Part shown: one piece after another, positions 34,447 through 64,000 of the stretch
How the letters are laid out: each line of letters starts with the position of its first letter
How positions within the stretch are numbered: the first letter of the stretch is position 1
Origin: Phylloscopus collybita
Lineage: Eukaryota > Chordata > Aves > Passeriformes > Phylloscopidae
NCBI GenBank assembly: GCA_027886175.1
Contig: JAJNNQ010000144.1
Coordinates: 62,001 to 126,000, forward strand
DNA: 64,000 nt
Reading direction: 5' to 3'
Notes under the pieces: generated by a model
What the model saw: the letters and a program-made list of their open reading frames with translations, nothing else
The model's database searches: none
Told to the model about the DNA's origin: nothing
Made by a program: the position numbers and the translations under genes

Positions 34447-35282
34447 TCACGGGAGAGGAGGAATGCCAACACTTCCACGGGAGGGAGCGGGGAGGGCTCG
34501 GCTTGGGCCAGGGCCGAGGCCGGGGCGGTCCCCAGGCGGAGCCGGGAGTGACGCTGCGGCCCGGCTGCCCGGAGCTGTCCCTGCCCGGAGCTGTCCCTGC
34601 CCGGGGCTGTCCCTGCCCGGAGCTGTCCCTGCCTTCCAGTCCCGAGCACACGGAGTGAGTCAGGGCAGGAGCTGGAATGGCTCGGAGGTGGCCTCTCCTG
34701 ACCCTGCCCGCGAGGAGGTGACCCGGGGGTTTTGCCGGCTCTTTGGAGACTGAATTAATGTATTTGCAAACGATGATGATGATGGAAATCCTTTTGTTCT
34801 GTTCGTTTTTTTCTTCTGTTTTTAAAGTTTTTTAATGGATGCAGGAACAGCAACACTTTTGCACTTTGTACCTGGTGATGACAGCGTTGCAAGGGGAGGG
34901 GACGCGGGGAGCCCTGGGGGACACCCGGGTCCCTCGAGGGGGGTGGAGGGGGTGGGAGAGCAGGGTCAGGTGAGGGGAGCACCTGGAGCTGGGATTTGGG
35001 ATGTGGGATGTGCCCAGGCTGGAGCTCCTGGGAATGCCACGCTGGTGCCAGGCTCTGAACTCACTGCCAGCCCAGCCTGGGGGGCACATGGTGGGCACTG
35101 GGCCACCTAGGGCAGCCGAGCTGGAACCCCCTGGCACGTGGAATCCTGGAAAACCCTCCCTCGGGAGTAAAGGCTAGAGCTTGGCACACGGGGAGCCAGA
35201 GAGCTGCTTTGGGATGGGTTCCTGAGGGTGGGAGGTACCTGACACTCCCAGCCAGGCCAGGCTCCCTGTGCTGGGCTGTGCT
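34447..35282. other. Intergenic sequence after PPP6R2
   Basis: GC-rich; contains a 16-bp GGAGCTGTCCCTGCCC repeat in four to five copies (34565-34632) and a GATGATGATG run near 34772. No exon or RNA gene is recognised. Confidence 0.6.
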
Positions 35283-35645
35283 GTGCTGTGCTGGGCTGGC
35301 TGCTCCTGGAGTGTCCTCACCTGGGCTGGGAGGGGCTGAGGTGTCCCCACTGCTCCTGGAGTGTCCTCACCTGGGCTGGGATGGGGCTGAGGTGTCCCCA
35401 CTGCTCCTGGAGTGTCCTCACCTGGGCTGGGAGGGGCTGAGGTGTCCCCACTGCTCCTGGAGTGTCCTCACCTGGGCTGGGCTGAGGTGTCCCCACTGCT
35501 CCTGGAGTGTCCTCACCTGGGCTGGGATGGGGCTGAGGTGTCCCCACTGCTCCTGGAGTGTCCTCACCTGGGCTGGGATGAGGCTGAGGTGTCCCCACTG
35601 CTCCTGGAGTGTCCTCACCTGGGCCGGGAGGGGACCCAGGTGTCC
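35283..35645. repeat. ~48-bp minisatellite with TGCTCCTGGAGTGTCCTCAC
   Basis: Seven to eight units including CTGGGCTGGGAGGGGCTGAG and GTGTCCCCAC; intergenic. Confidence 0.88.
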
Positions 35646-35734
35646 CCACTGTGGGGCTGCCCTGTTCCCACAGCCCTGGCTTGTGCCCAGATCCGTTCTG
35701 CTTGTAGGGAAAAGGGGCTGGATCCCAGGAACTG

Positions 35735-36065
35735 GGGTACTGGGGGTTACTGGGATCCTGGGGGTTACTGGGGTGCTGGAGGTTACTGGGATCCTGGAGG
35801 TTACTGGGATCCTGGGGGTTACTGGGATGCTGGGTGTTACTGGGATGCTGGAGGTTACTGGGATCCTGGAGGTTACTGGGATCCTGGGGGTTACTGGGAT
35901 CCTGGAGGTTACTGGGATCCTGGGGGTTATTGGGATGCTGGGGGTTACTGGGGTGCTGGAGGTTACTGGGATCCTGGAGGTTACTGGGATCCTGGAGGTT
36001 ACTGGGATCCTGGGTGTTACTGGGATCCTGGAGGTTACTGGGATGCTGGAGGTTACTGGGGCCGT
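35735..36065. repeat. TTACTGGGATCCTGGGGG minisatellite (~18 bp, ~18 units)
   Basis: Regular 18-bp units with CTGG and TGCTGG variants; intergenic. Confidence 0.9.
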
Positions 36066-37229
36066 GGGCCGCTCGTGTGCTGCTGGCAGGGCTGGGCTGC
36101 CCCCCAGCCCCAGTTCCTTGGCAATCAGATGGTGCAGGGCTCTTGTTCTGGAAGTTTTCACTCGCTCTGTGTCATTTAAAATTAATAATTTAAACTTAAT
36201 TGCACTGGGAGGGAAAATGAATCTCTCACTCTGTGCTTTGCTTCCCCCGCTTGGTGTTCAGGGATCAATCCCACTCCAGCCAGGGCTCTTAGACAGGCTC
36301 CGTGGCTTTGAGCTCCTGATTGGAGACACGTTCAAGTCTTAATTCCCCAAGGGTTGGTGCTAGAGTTCTGCTGGCCATCAGCTGCCCTTCGGGCTTTCTG
36401 GGGTCCCTGGAACTGATTCCGTGGGAGCTGAAGGATCTGGTGCTGGTACAGCCTGGCTGGATCCCGGGGGTGCTCTCCCAGCCTCTTCCCCCTGCCTGTG
36501 CCCAGAGGGCTGGGGGAGCAGGGCAGTGAGGCACAGCTCATGGGGGGGCACTGCTGTACCTGGGCTGGGGTCACCTGGGGGTCTCCTCTGGGAGCAGAGA
36601 TTCCACCTGGATGGGGCAGCAGGGACCCCGGGGTGTCCCCAGAGGAGGGGGCTGCCCGTGCCTTCCGCTGCAATCCCAGCTTTGGCTTCCAGTCCCTGAG
36701 TGGCAGTGAGAGCTTTAATAATAATAGTTGTGTTAATAATAACGATCAGAAGAATAATTAATATCCTTGGGCATATCCAGCTCCGAACAGAGCCCGTTAC
36801 TGGGGCTCGTTAGTGGGTTAATTTATCACTTAGTGCTGAGACACATCCCCGGGGCTTGGTCAGAGCTGTGGAGATGCAGAGATCCCGTGGGTGGTTCCTC
36901 CAGGGCTGGGGCCGGGGCTCTGGGTTGTTCTTCCACCAGCCAGGGGCTGAGGCAGCAGCAGCTCCTGCAGCTTGTGCTGCTCTGCAGCCCCCGGCAGAGC
37001 CAGGGCCTGGCTCCAGGGCTTCCCTGGGAACCCAGGAACAGGAAATCCTTCCAAGGGAGAGCACAGGGGGTGAGGAGGGCTGGGGGTGTCCCACCTGGGC
37101 TTTTCCTTCTCCCTGTGCTCCAGGGAAGGGCGTCCCAGGCCTGGGGCAGGATCTCGTGGCTTCTGAGGGTGGGATTCCCTGTCCCCCTGTCCCCTCATCA
37201 TCTCCTGGCCTGCGATGAAGGCTCCTCTG
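36066..37229. other. Intergenic, mostly unique
   Basis: A short AT-rich patch (36170-36205, ATTTAAAATTAATAATTTAA) and another at 36715-36770. I see no exon, RNA gene or recognisable mobile element. Confidence 0.5.
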
Positions 37230-37530
37230 CCCAGGTCCTGTCCTCCCCAGGTCCTGTCCTCCCCAGGTCCTGTTCTACCCAGGTCCTGTTCTCCCCAGGT
37301 CCTGTTCTCCCCAGGTCCTGCCCTCCCCAGGTCCTGTTCTCCCCAGGTCCTGCCCACCCCAGGTCCTGCTCTCCCCAGGTCCTGCTCCCCCCAGGTCCTG
37401 TTCTCCCCAGGTCCTGCCCACCCCAGGTCCTGCTCTCCCCAGGTCCTGCCCACCCCAGGTCCTGCTGCCCCCAGGTCCTGCTGCCCCCAGGTCCTGTCCT
37501 CCCCAGGTCCTGCTCTTCCCAGGTCCTGGG
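37230..37530. repeat. CCCCAGGTCCTGTTCT minisatellite (~15-16 bp, ~20 units)
   Basis: Each unit has CCCCAGGTCCTG, an acceptor-like CAG followed by GT; intergenic. Confidence 0.9.
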
Positions 37531-37879
37531 TGTCCGTGGTGCTGATTGCCCCAGGGCTGCTGAGGGGACACCTCTGTGTCATCCCACGGCCAGATCCCAC
37601 ACCTGGGTCTGGTGACACACCTGGGAAGGCAGCACAGGCCGCTGGGTTTATCTGCAGCTCCAAGAGCAGCAAGGCCAGGCTCCTGGAGGTTGGTTCTGGA
37701 ATGTTCCATGCAGTGGCTCTGCCTGCCTGGGCACTGATCTGGGGAGGGGAGGGGGTTCTTGGGCACAGGTAGAGCTGAACCTCATCCCTTTGGCAACTCC
37801 TGGCTGGTGGCACATCTGTCCCTGGGGGGGATGTGGGAAGGACACAAATCCCCGTGGTGTTGGGAGCATCCCCATCCCC

Positions 37880-38300
37880 TGTCAGCCCGTCCCAGTTCCC
37901 TGTCAGCCCATCCCACTGTCCCTGTCAGCCCATCCCAGTGTCCCCATCCCCTGTCAGCCCATCCCAGTGTCCCTGCCAGCCCATCCCAGTGTCCCAGTGT
38001 CCTTGCCAGCCTATCCCAGTGTCCCCATCCCCTGTCAGCCCATCCCAGTGCCCTGTCAGCCCGTCCCAGTGTCCCTGCCAGCCCATCCCAGTGTCCTGTC
38101 AGCCCATCCCAGTGCCCTGTCAGCCCATCCCAGTGTTCCTGTCAGCCCATCCCAGTGCCCTGTCAGCCCATCCCAGTGTTCCTGTCAGCCCATCCCAGTG
38201 TCCCCATCCCCTGTCAGCCCATCCCAGTGCCCTGTCAGCCCATCCCAGTTCCCTGTCAGCCCATCCCACTGTCCCTGTCAGCCCGTCCCAGTGTCCCCAG
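37880..38300. repeat. CAGCCCATCCCAGTGTCCCT minisatellite (~21-23 bp)
   Basis: About 19 units with CCATCCCCTGT and GCCCTGT variants; intergenic. Confidence 0.9.
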
Positions 38301-38549
38301 TCCTGGGTGGCACCTGGGTGCAGAGTGGGGGCAGAGGAGCAGAGCTGGAATCCCAGATCCCGGTGGGAGCTGCAGATGGAGCTGGAGTGGCTGGGATGAG
38401 CACTCCTGGGCTCAGGACAGGCTGGGGGGCTCTGTGCCCCCTCACCCCAGGGCATCCAGAGGGAATTCATTCCCTGTGTGTCCCGGGGCTGAGAGCCTCT
38501 CCCACTGCACCAGCACCCTGGACAGGCAGCCAGCAGGGAAAATCCCAGT

Positions 38550-39068
38550 CATTCCTGTTCCCATCCCCATCCCCGTCCCCGTTCCCATCCCCATCCCCAT
38601 TCCCATTCCCATTCCCATCCCCATCCCCATCCCCATCCCCGTTCCCATCCCCATCCCCATCCCCATCCCCGTTCCCATCCCCATTCCCATTCCCATCCCC
38701 ATCCCCGTTCCCATTCCCATTCCCATCCCCATCCCCATCCCCATCCCCATTCTCATTCCCATTCCCATCCCCATCCCCAGCCCCAGCCCCATTCCCATTC
38801 CCATTCCCATCCCCATTCCCGTTCCCGTCCCCATCCCCATCCCCATTCCCATCCCCATTCCCATCCCCATCCCCATTCCCATCCCCATTCCCATCCCCAT
38901 CCCCGTTCCCATCCCCATCCCCATCCCCGTCCCCGTTCCCGTTCCCGTTCCCATCCCCATCCCCATCCCCGTTCCCGTTCCCATCCCCGTTCCCGTTCCC
39001 ATCCCCATTCCCATCCCCATCCCCATCCCCATTCCCATTCTCATTCCCATTCCCATCCCCATTCCCGC
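38550..39068. repeat. (CCCATT/CCCATC/CCCGTT)n hexanucleotide array
   Basis: About 86 hexamers with three main variants. On the minus strand it is GGGAAT/GGGATG, so strongly strand-asymmetric in G. Open in several frames as dipeptide repeats, with no sign of being translated. Confidence 0.93.
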
Positions 39069-40410
39069 TGCCCCAGCTCCATCCCACCTTTGGGAAGCCG
39101 TTCCTGCCGTGGAACATTTCCCCTTCCTGGCCCTGCCCCCTGCCCCGTGCCCCATCCCTGCCCCGGGGCACAGCCCTGGGCTGGATCCATGGAAACCTGG
39201 GATGGGGCCCATCCTGGGCCTGGATCCCTTGGATTCCGTGTCGGGACTTCTCCCTTTGCTCTGCGGGATTGGATTTGGCAGCGCTAATGAGTAATTACCC
39301 GTGTTAATTAATGATGTGTGGCAGGGGTGGTGGCCTGAGAGTTGGAGCAGCTCCAGCATTCCATCCGTGGAGCTCTGAGCTCCTTTGGAGGCTGGGTTGG
39401 GTCCGTCCCCGCTGGTTTTCTCCTGGAGAACGTCCCTGGCTCGGTCAGGAGCGCTGCTGGCCGGGGGCCCGGGCTGGGATCGCTGACCCTGGCTTTCCCC
39501 TCCCTGGTGGGAAGCAAACCCAGGGCTCTCCCGGGGGTATTTAGGGCTGAACTTCGGGACAAACAAATGGAAAGCATTTGGGCTCCTCTCCTCTCCGGTG
39601 GCTTCGCTCACCTGAACCTCTCTTACCTCATCCAGGAAGGGCTTTGTGGTGTCCCAGGCTTGTACAGAATTCCTGACATTCCCTGCTGGTCCCCACCTCT
39701 CCCAGCAGTGGGATATTCCCATGGAAAAGTGTATTTTTGTATTTGATGCTGATGGGAAGAGAGGGATGTTCCTCTCTCCCGGAATTCGGGGCTTTTCTGG
39801 AGGGCAGAGCCTTCCCTTTTATTTTTGATTCCCTCAGATTCTTTGGAAATGCATCCAGATGGAAAAAAAATCTCTTGTGATTTTGGTGCTCGGAGGTGCT
39901 TTTGCAGAACTTTGTAGGGATTCTGGGAATGCTGGAGGGATTCCCCTGCAGGGGTGGCTTCGGTGCCTTTGGGGCACTGCTGGAGGATCCCCCTTGGATC
40001 TGGTGGATCCAAACGTGCAATGGAATTGTCCACAGGCACGGCTGATGGTCCTGGAGACCTTCTCTCCATGGAGATGCCTCTGCCAGTCTCCACTTTCCCA
40101 AGCTGCTGCTGGAGAACCTCGAGTGGGGTTGCTGGGATTTGGGCTGCTCTGCTCCAGAGCCTGGATCCCAACAAGGCCCTGCAGTTCCCTTGGCCCGTGG
40201 TCCTTGCGTGCCTCCCACGTCCTCCTGTGAATTCCTGGCTCCCTGGGGTGCTCCCCTGGCCCTTGGAGTCAGCCCTTGGTCCTTGCAGCTCCCTGAGCCT
40301 CACGTCTGCTCCGTGGTCCTTGCCCTTGCTCCTTGCAGCGGTGCCCTGGCCCTCCTGCATCCCCTGATCCTTGCAGCCATTCCCTGATCTCTGTAGTTAA
40401 TCCCTGATCC
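39069..40410. other. Intergenic, nothing recognised
   Basis: Mixed GC-rich unique sequence with short open frames on both strands but no conserved protein, splice-supported exon or known element. Near 40200-40400 a loose CCTTGCAGC/CCTTGGAG repetition leads into the pentanucleotide array. Confidence 0.5.
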
Positions 40411-40580
40411 TTTCCTTTCCTTTCCTTTCCTTTCCTTTCCTTTCCTTTCCTTTCCTTTCCTTTCCTTTCCTTTCCTTTCCTTTCCTTTCCTTTCCTTTCC
40501 TTTCCTTTCCTTTCCTTTCCTTTCCTTTCCTTTCCTTCCCTTCCCTTCCCTTCCCTTCCCTTCCCTTCCCTTCCCTTCCC
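40411..40580. repeat. (TTTCC)25 then (TTCCC)9 pentanucleotide array
   Basis: 125 bp of perfect TTTCC followed by about 45 bp of TTCCC; on the other strand AAAGG then AAGGG. Pure polypyrimidine/polypurine. Confidence 0.97.
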
Positions 40581-41919
40581 TCCCCTCCCCTGGCAGCCGA
40601 GAGCGGAGAGCACCGGGAACGCTCAGAGCTCCGTGTGGGGGGCAGTGCTGGGACCCCCAGAGAGAGGGGCTGGAATGAGGGGTTCCCTGGGGGGGCTCGG
40701 GATTCCCCTGCTTGGATCCCCTTTCCCTGGCTGGCCCCACAGGGCTGGAGCAGCCGGCATTCCCGGGTGGATTTATGGAATTTCCGGTGGATTTATGGAA
40801 TTCCCGGGTGGATTTATGGCCGATGTAGGAGCAGGACCTGCCCCCCAGCCCCGTTCCCCAGCCCCCAGGGGAGCTGGGACCTTTCCCCTTTGGAGTTTCC
40901 CGTCTGGCTCAGGCTGTGGCTCCAGGGCTGGCTTTGGGATCTCGATCCTTGGGATTCAGGGAAGGAGCGGGTTGGATTCTCCCCCAGCCTCGGGGCCAGG
41001 CGGGAGCGTCCCGGCGGGGATGGATCCCTGGGCTGAGGGCAGAGGGGACACTGGGGACAGGCAGGAGCTGCTCCCAGCCTGTCCCCGGCTCCTCCTTCCC
41101 TCCCCGCACGCCCCATCCCAGCGTTTGCTGTAAATAGGGAATGTTTATAAACATTTACTGCAGAGATTTCTAAACTCGCCCGAATCCCGTTTTTTGGCTT
41201 TGCTGGGATCTCCCGGAGCAGATTTTCACCTTCAGCGTTGGTACAAATCAGTCCCAGTCCCAGTCCCAGGTGCGGGGCAGGGCTCCCAGGGCTGAGGGTG
41301 GAGCGGCTCCTTCCCTTGGTTTTGTATCCCTGCTCCCTCTTCTCCGGGTGGGAGAGGCTGCTCCGGGCTGGAGCCGCCCCAGGGCAGCCCTGGCGCTCTC
41401 GGAGCTCACGGAATTTTCCCTTTTCCTTCTCTCTGGCTTTGCCTTCCACGGCCGAGCCGGCTGCAGCCGCACTTGAGGGGAATTCGGCTGGGAAAGTGGA
41501 GTTTTCCAGGCATTCCCTTGGTGTGAGATTGTCCCAAGCTTTCCTTTATCCCGCTGATCCCTGCGGCACATCCCCGGGCTCCCGGGGTGATTTCCTGCTC
41601 CAGGATCTCCCTCCTTGGCTCCGCGTCCCCGCCCGGCCGCTCCGTCCCTCCGCGCTCGGAACATTCCAGGTTTGTGTGGAGGTGCAGCCCCTGGAGCCGC
41701 TTCCCCAGGGCTTTGCCATCGCTGGCTGGGAGCACAAACCGGGGATGGAGTCAGCCCCGGAGACCCCCCAGAACCCCCAAGGGATGTAAGAATGGCCCAG
41801 GGCAGGCTGCTGGGGGGAATAACTCGGGATCCGGGAGAGCCGGAGGCGCTGGGGCAGCAGCGGTGCCCGGGGCCGGCGGGGCCGTCCAGGCATCCCCGGG
41901 GGGAGCGGCTTCTGCCGGG
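40581..41919. other. Intergenic GC-rich sequence
   Basis: Contains two to three copies of GTGGATTTATGGAATTCC (40765-40820). No exon or RNA gene seen. Confidence 0.5.
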
Positions 41920-42095
41920 GCTCCGTGCCCACCCCGGGGGCTCCGTGCCCGTCCCGGGGGCTCCGTGCTCATCCTGGGGGCTCCGTGCCATTCCCGGGGG
42001 CTCCGTGCCCGTCCCGGGGGCTCCGTGCTCATCCCGGGGGCTCCGTGCTCATCCTGGGGGCTCCGTGCCCACCCCAGGGGCTCCGTGCCCACTCC
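41920..42095. repeat. GGGGGCTCCGTGCCCGTCCC minisatellite (20 bp, ~8-9 units)
   Basis: Very regular 20-bp units with CTCATC and CCATTC variants; intergenic. Confidence 0.9.
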
Positions 42096-42419
42096 CAGCC
42101 TTGGCACATTTTGGGGAAAGGCCTCGGGAATGGCACCTCTGCCATCCCCAGGTCCCAGCTGAGGCCGAGCTCGTTCCAGGCTGTGGGATGGGAGCCGGAG
42201 CCTTCCCTGAATCCCAGAAATCCCACAGCCCCAGCGGGGGGGAGGCGCTGGGGTGGGGATTCGTGGATTTGGGAATGCTGCCGGGGCTTTCCCAGCCCGA
42301 GCCCGGATTTTCAGCTCCGCTCCTCTTCCCAAATCCTGCCCTGGTGTCCCGAGCTGAGCCTCCCCGAGAATCCGCGCTGGCCCCGGGGACACCCCGGCGG
42401 TTCCCCGAGGGAATTCCCG

Positions 42420-42477
42420 GGATGGATGGATGGATGGATGGATGGATGGATGGATGGATGGATGGATGGATGGATGG
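42420..42477. repeat. (GGAT)n microsatellite
   Basis: About 14 GATG/GGAT tetramers, uninterrupted. Confidence 0.95.
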
Positions 42478-42841
42478 GGCTGTCCCGGAGCCAGCGGCGA
42501 GCGGGGGGGACTCGATGCCTTTCTCAACCACCGGCCCCGCAAAGCAATAAAACCACGGAGGGGCCGCGGGGAGGCCCCGGGATCCGCTCCCGGCGGCGCC
42601 GGGGCCCGGGCGGGCGCGGGGGCGATGCCGGGGGAGCCTTCTCACGATGCCAACTGCCCTTAAACTGGGATCCGGGTCTTTGTAAGCAATGTCTGTGTAT
42701 TATGTGTAAATATGAGGGACAAATTTGAAATTACTGCCTTTTCCCTGTTTATTTTTCTGAGTAATTCCAGATGTACTTTAGTCTCTCTACTGTCAAAACT
42801 TTTATATTGTAAATCTGATGCTGGTGGCTTTTTTTGGTTAT

Positions 42842-42861
42842 TTTGGGTTTTTGGGTTTTTG

Positions 42862-42898
<37 letters not shown>

Positions 42899-42960
42899 TA
42901 AAAAAGCGACGGAAAAAAAAAAGAAAAAAAAAAGAAAATAAGAAAAAGGAAAAAAAAAAG
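42842..42960. repeat. Poly-T then poly-A/AAAAG tract
   Basis: About 30 T (42868-42897) followed by A-rich GAAAAAAAAA sequence; able to fold back on itself. Confidence 0.85.
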
Positions 42961-43008
42961 TCTGCATCTCTCTATGTTGTCAGTTTTAGGCTGTAAATTC
43001 CAACTATC

Positions 43009-43014
43009 AATAAA
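43009..43014 (+). terminator. Candidate distal polyadenylation signal
   Basis: AATAAA in TATCAATAAAAGCTC, facing the SBF1 polyadenylation site about 600 bp away. Confidence 0.45.
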
Positions 43015-43099
43015 AGCTCAAAATTCACGTGCCGGTGCTGGGTTCCTCCGTCCTGCAGGGGCCTTTGCGGTGGGCGGGGCCGGGAGCGGGGCTGGACCC

Positions 43100-43400
43100 C
43101 GATGGAATCCCGGGATCCCTGGGGCTGGAGAAGCTCTCCCAGCCCAGCCAGTCCCAGCTGTGCCCACCCTGTCCCCAGCCCTGAGCCCTGAGTGCCACCT
43201 CCAGGTGACACCTCCAGGGGTGGGCACTGCAACCCTCCCTGGGCAGTGCCAGGGCCTGAGCCCCCTTTCCATGGGGAAATCCCTGCTGCTGCCCCCCCTG
43301 AGCCTCCCCTGGCCCAGCCTGGGGCTGTTCCCTCTCCTCCTGTCCCTGTGCCCTGCGAGCAGAGCCCCTCCTGTCAGGTGGGGATGGTGGCAGCCCCAGC
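43100..43400 (-). mobile_element. CR1 LINE fragment, second subfamily
   Basis: Same order as the 18.3-kb copy: CTGGAGAAGCTCTCCCAGCC, then GAGCCTCCCCTGGCCCAGCC. It lies between the two facing polyadenylation signals. Confidence 0.65.
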
Positions 43401-43607
43401 AGGAGGGGGTGGGACAGAGCAGAGCCAGCACAGGACAAAGGTCCCTGTGCCAGGAACCCCCAGGAGCTCTGCCCTGTGCCCCAGTGAGTGCCAGGAGCTC
43501 TGCCCTGTGCCAGGAGCTCTGCCCTGTGCCCCAGGGACAGCGAGTGCCAGGAGCTGAGGCTGCCCCGTGCTGTGTCCCCCAAGGCGCTGCTCAGCGAGGC
43601 AAAAGGA

Positions 43608-63730
<20,123 letters not shown>

Positions 63731-63824
63731 CTGGGCACGGGACAGGAACGGGTCAGGCCCAGCCCGCCCCAGGCCAGCCTGGGTGCCTGTCCCACCAGGG
63801 ACATGGGGACAGGGCACACGGCGG

Positions 63825-64000
63825 CCAGGGACAACCAACCCCCGATCCCCAGGGAGCACCAACCCCTGATCCCCTGGGATCCCTGACCAACCCCGGATCC
63901 CCAGGGACAACCAACCCCTGATCCCCTGGGATCCCCAACCCCTGATCCCCTGGGATCCCTGACCAACCCCTGATCCCCAGGGACAACCAACCCCTGATCC
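63825..64000. repeat. CAACCCCTGATCCCCAGGGA minisatellite
   Basis: ~24-31 bp units running off the right edge of the window; in an SBF1 intron. Confidence 0.88.

Larger units (their letters stand above)
42600..43022 (+). other. 3'UTR-like segment of unknown parentage
   Basis: Between repeats and the SBF1 3' end is a stretch of ordinary, moderately AT-rich sequence that reads like a mature 3'UTR on the plus strand: TGTAAATATGAGGG, TTTTATATTGTAAATC, a poly-T/poly-A tract (42840-42960), then AATAAA at 43009. It has no convincing ORF. It may be the distal end of a long PPP6R2 3'UTR or the end of an unrecognised transcript. Confidence 0.4.

Noticed and set aside
38550..39068. Interstitial telomeric repeat.
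   Set aside because: The minus-strand unit is GGGATG/GGGAAT, not TTAGGG.
34447..43000. An additional protein-coding gene between PPP6R2 and SBF1.
   Set aside because: Frames there are repeat-driven or short, with no recognisable protein and no consistent exon set. Only the 3'UTR-like segment at 42600-43022 is retained, as uncertain.

Overview
The window is vertebrate genomic DNA, most likely from a bird and probably a songbird. The evidence is small split exons with canonical splice sites, about sixteen CR1-type LINE fragments, LTR-retrotransposon remnants, high GC content, and a tail-to-tail gene pair (PPP6R2 and SBF1) that is also adjacent at human 22q13.33. No bacterial or phage-type system, CRISPR array or operon is present. 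Gene identities come from recognising the protein families by eye; no database was searched.

Plus strand, 1-34.4 kb: the 3' two thirds of PPP6R2 (regulatory subunit 2 of protein phosphatase 6; SAPS family). I reconstruct 20 exons, 2,376 coding nt in total, with compatible phases across every junction, ending at TGA 33902-33904 and followed by a 3'UTR with AATAAA at 34424. The 5' exons lie upstream of the window.

Minus strand, 43.6-64 kb: the 3' half of SBF1 (MTMR5), a catalytically dead myotubularin. I reconstruct 20 exons (about 980 residues), running from the GRAM region through the pseudophosphatase domain and linker to a C-terminal PH domain, with the stop at 45168-45170 and a 3'UTR to about 43.6 kb. 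The 5' half lies beyond 64 kb. The two genes converge on 34.4-43.6 kb, a mostly repetitive stretch that ends in an unidentified 3'UTR-like segment with AATAAA at 43009.

The remaining sequence is dominated by tandem repeats. Most larger introns of both genes carry their own array with its own unit, often starting or ending within tens of bases of a splice site. In one PPP6R2 intron the array contains duplicated copies of the exon end plus its 5' splice site. One SBF1 stretch carries dozens of CACCTG units. A 3.7 kb AT-rich satellite fills most of one PPP6R2 intron. Other features are a solo LTR with a 6-bp target duplication, a 56-bp inverted repeat, AAAGG/AAGGG pentanucleotide arrays, a probable GC-AG intron in SBF1, and a frame-neutral candidate cassette exon in SBF1. 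Nothing looks like an undescribed multi-gene system; the unusual signal is the relation between minisatellites and splice sites. Array boundaries and copy numbers are by eye and approximate.
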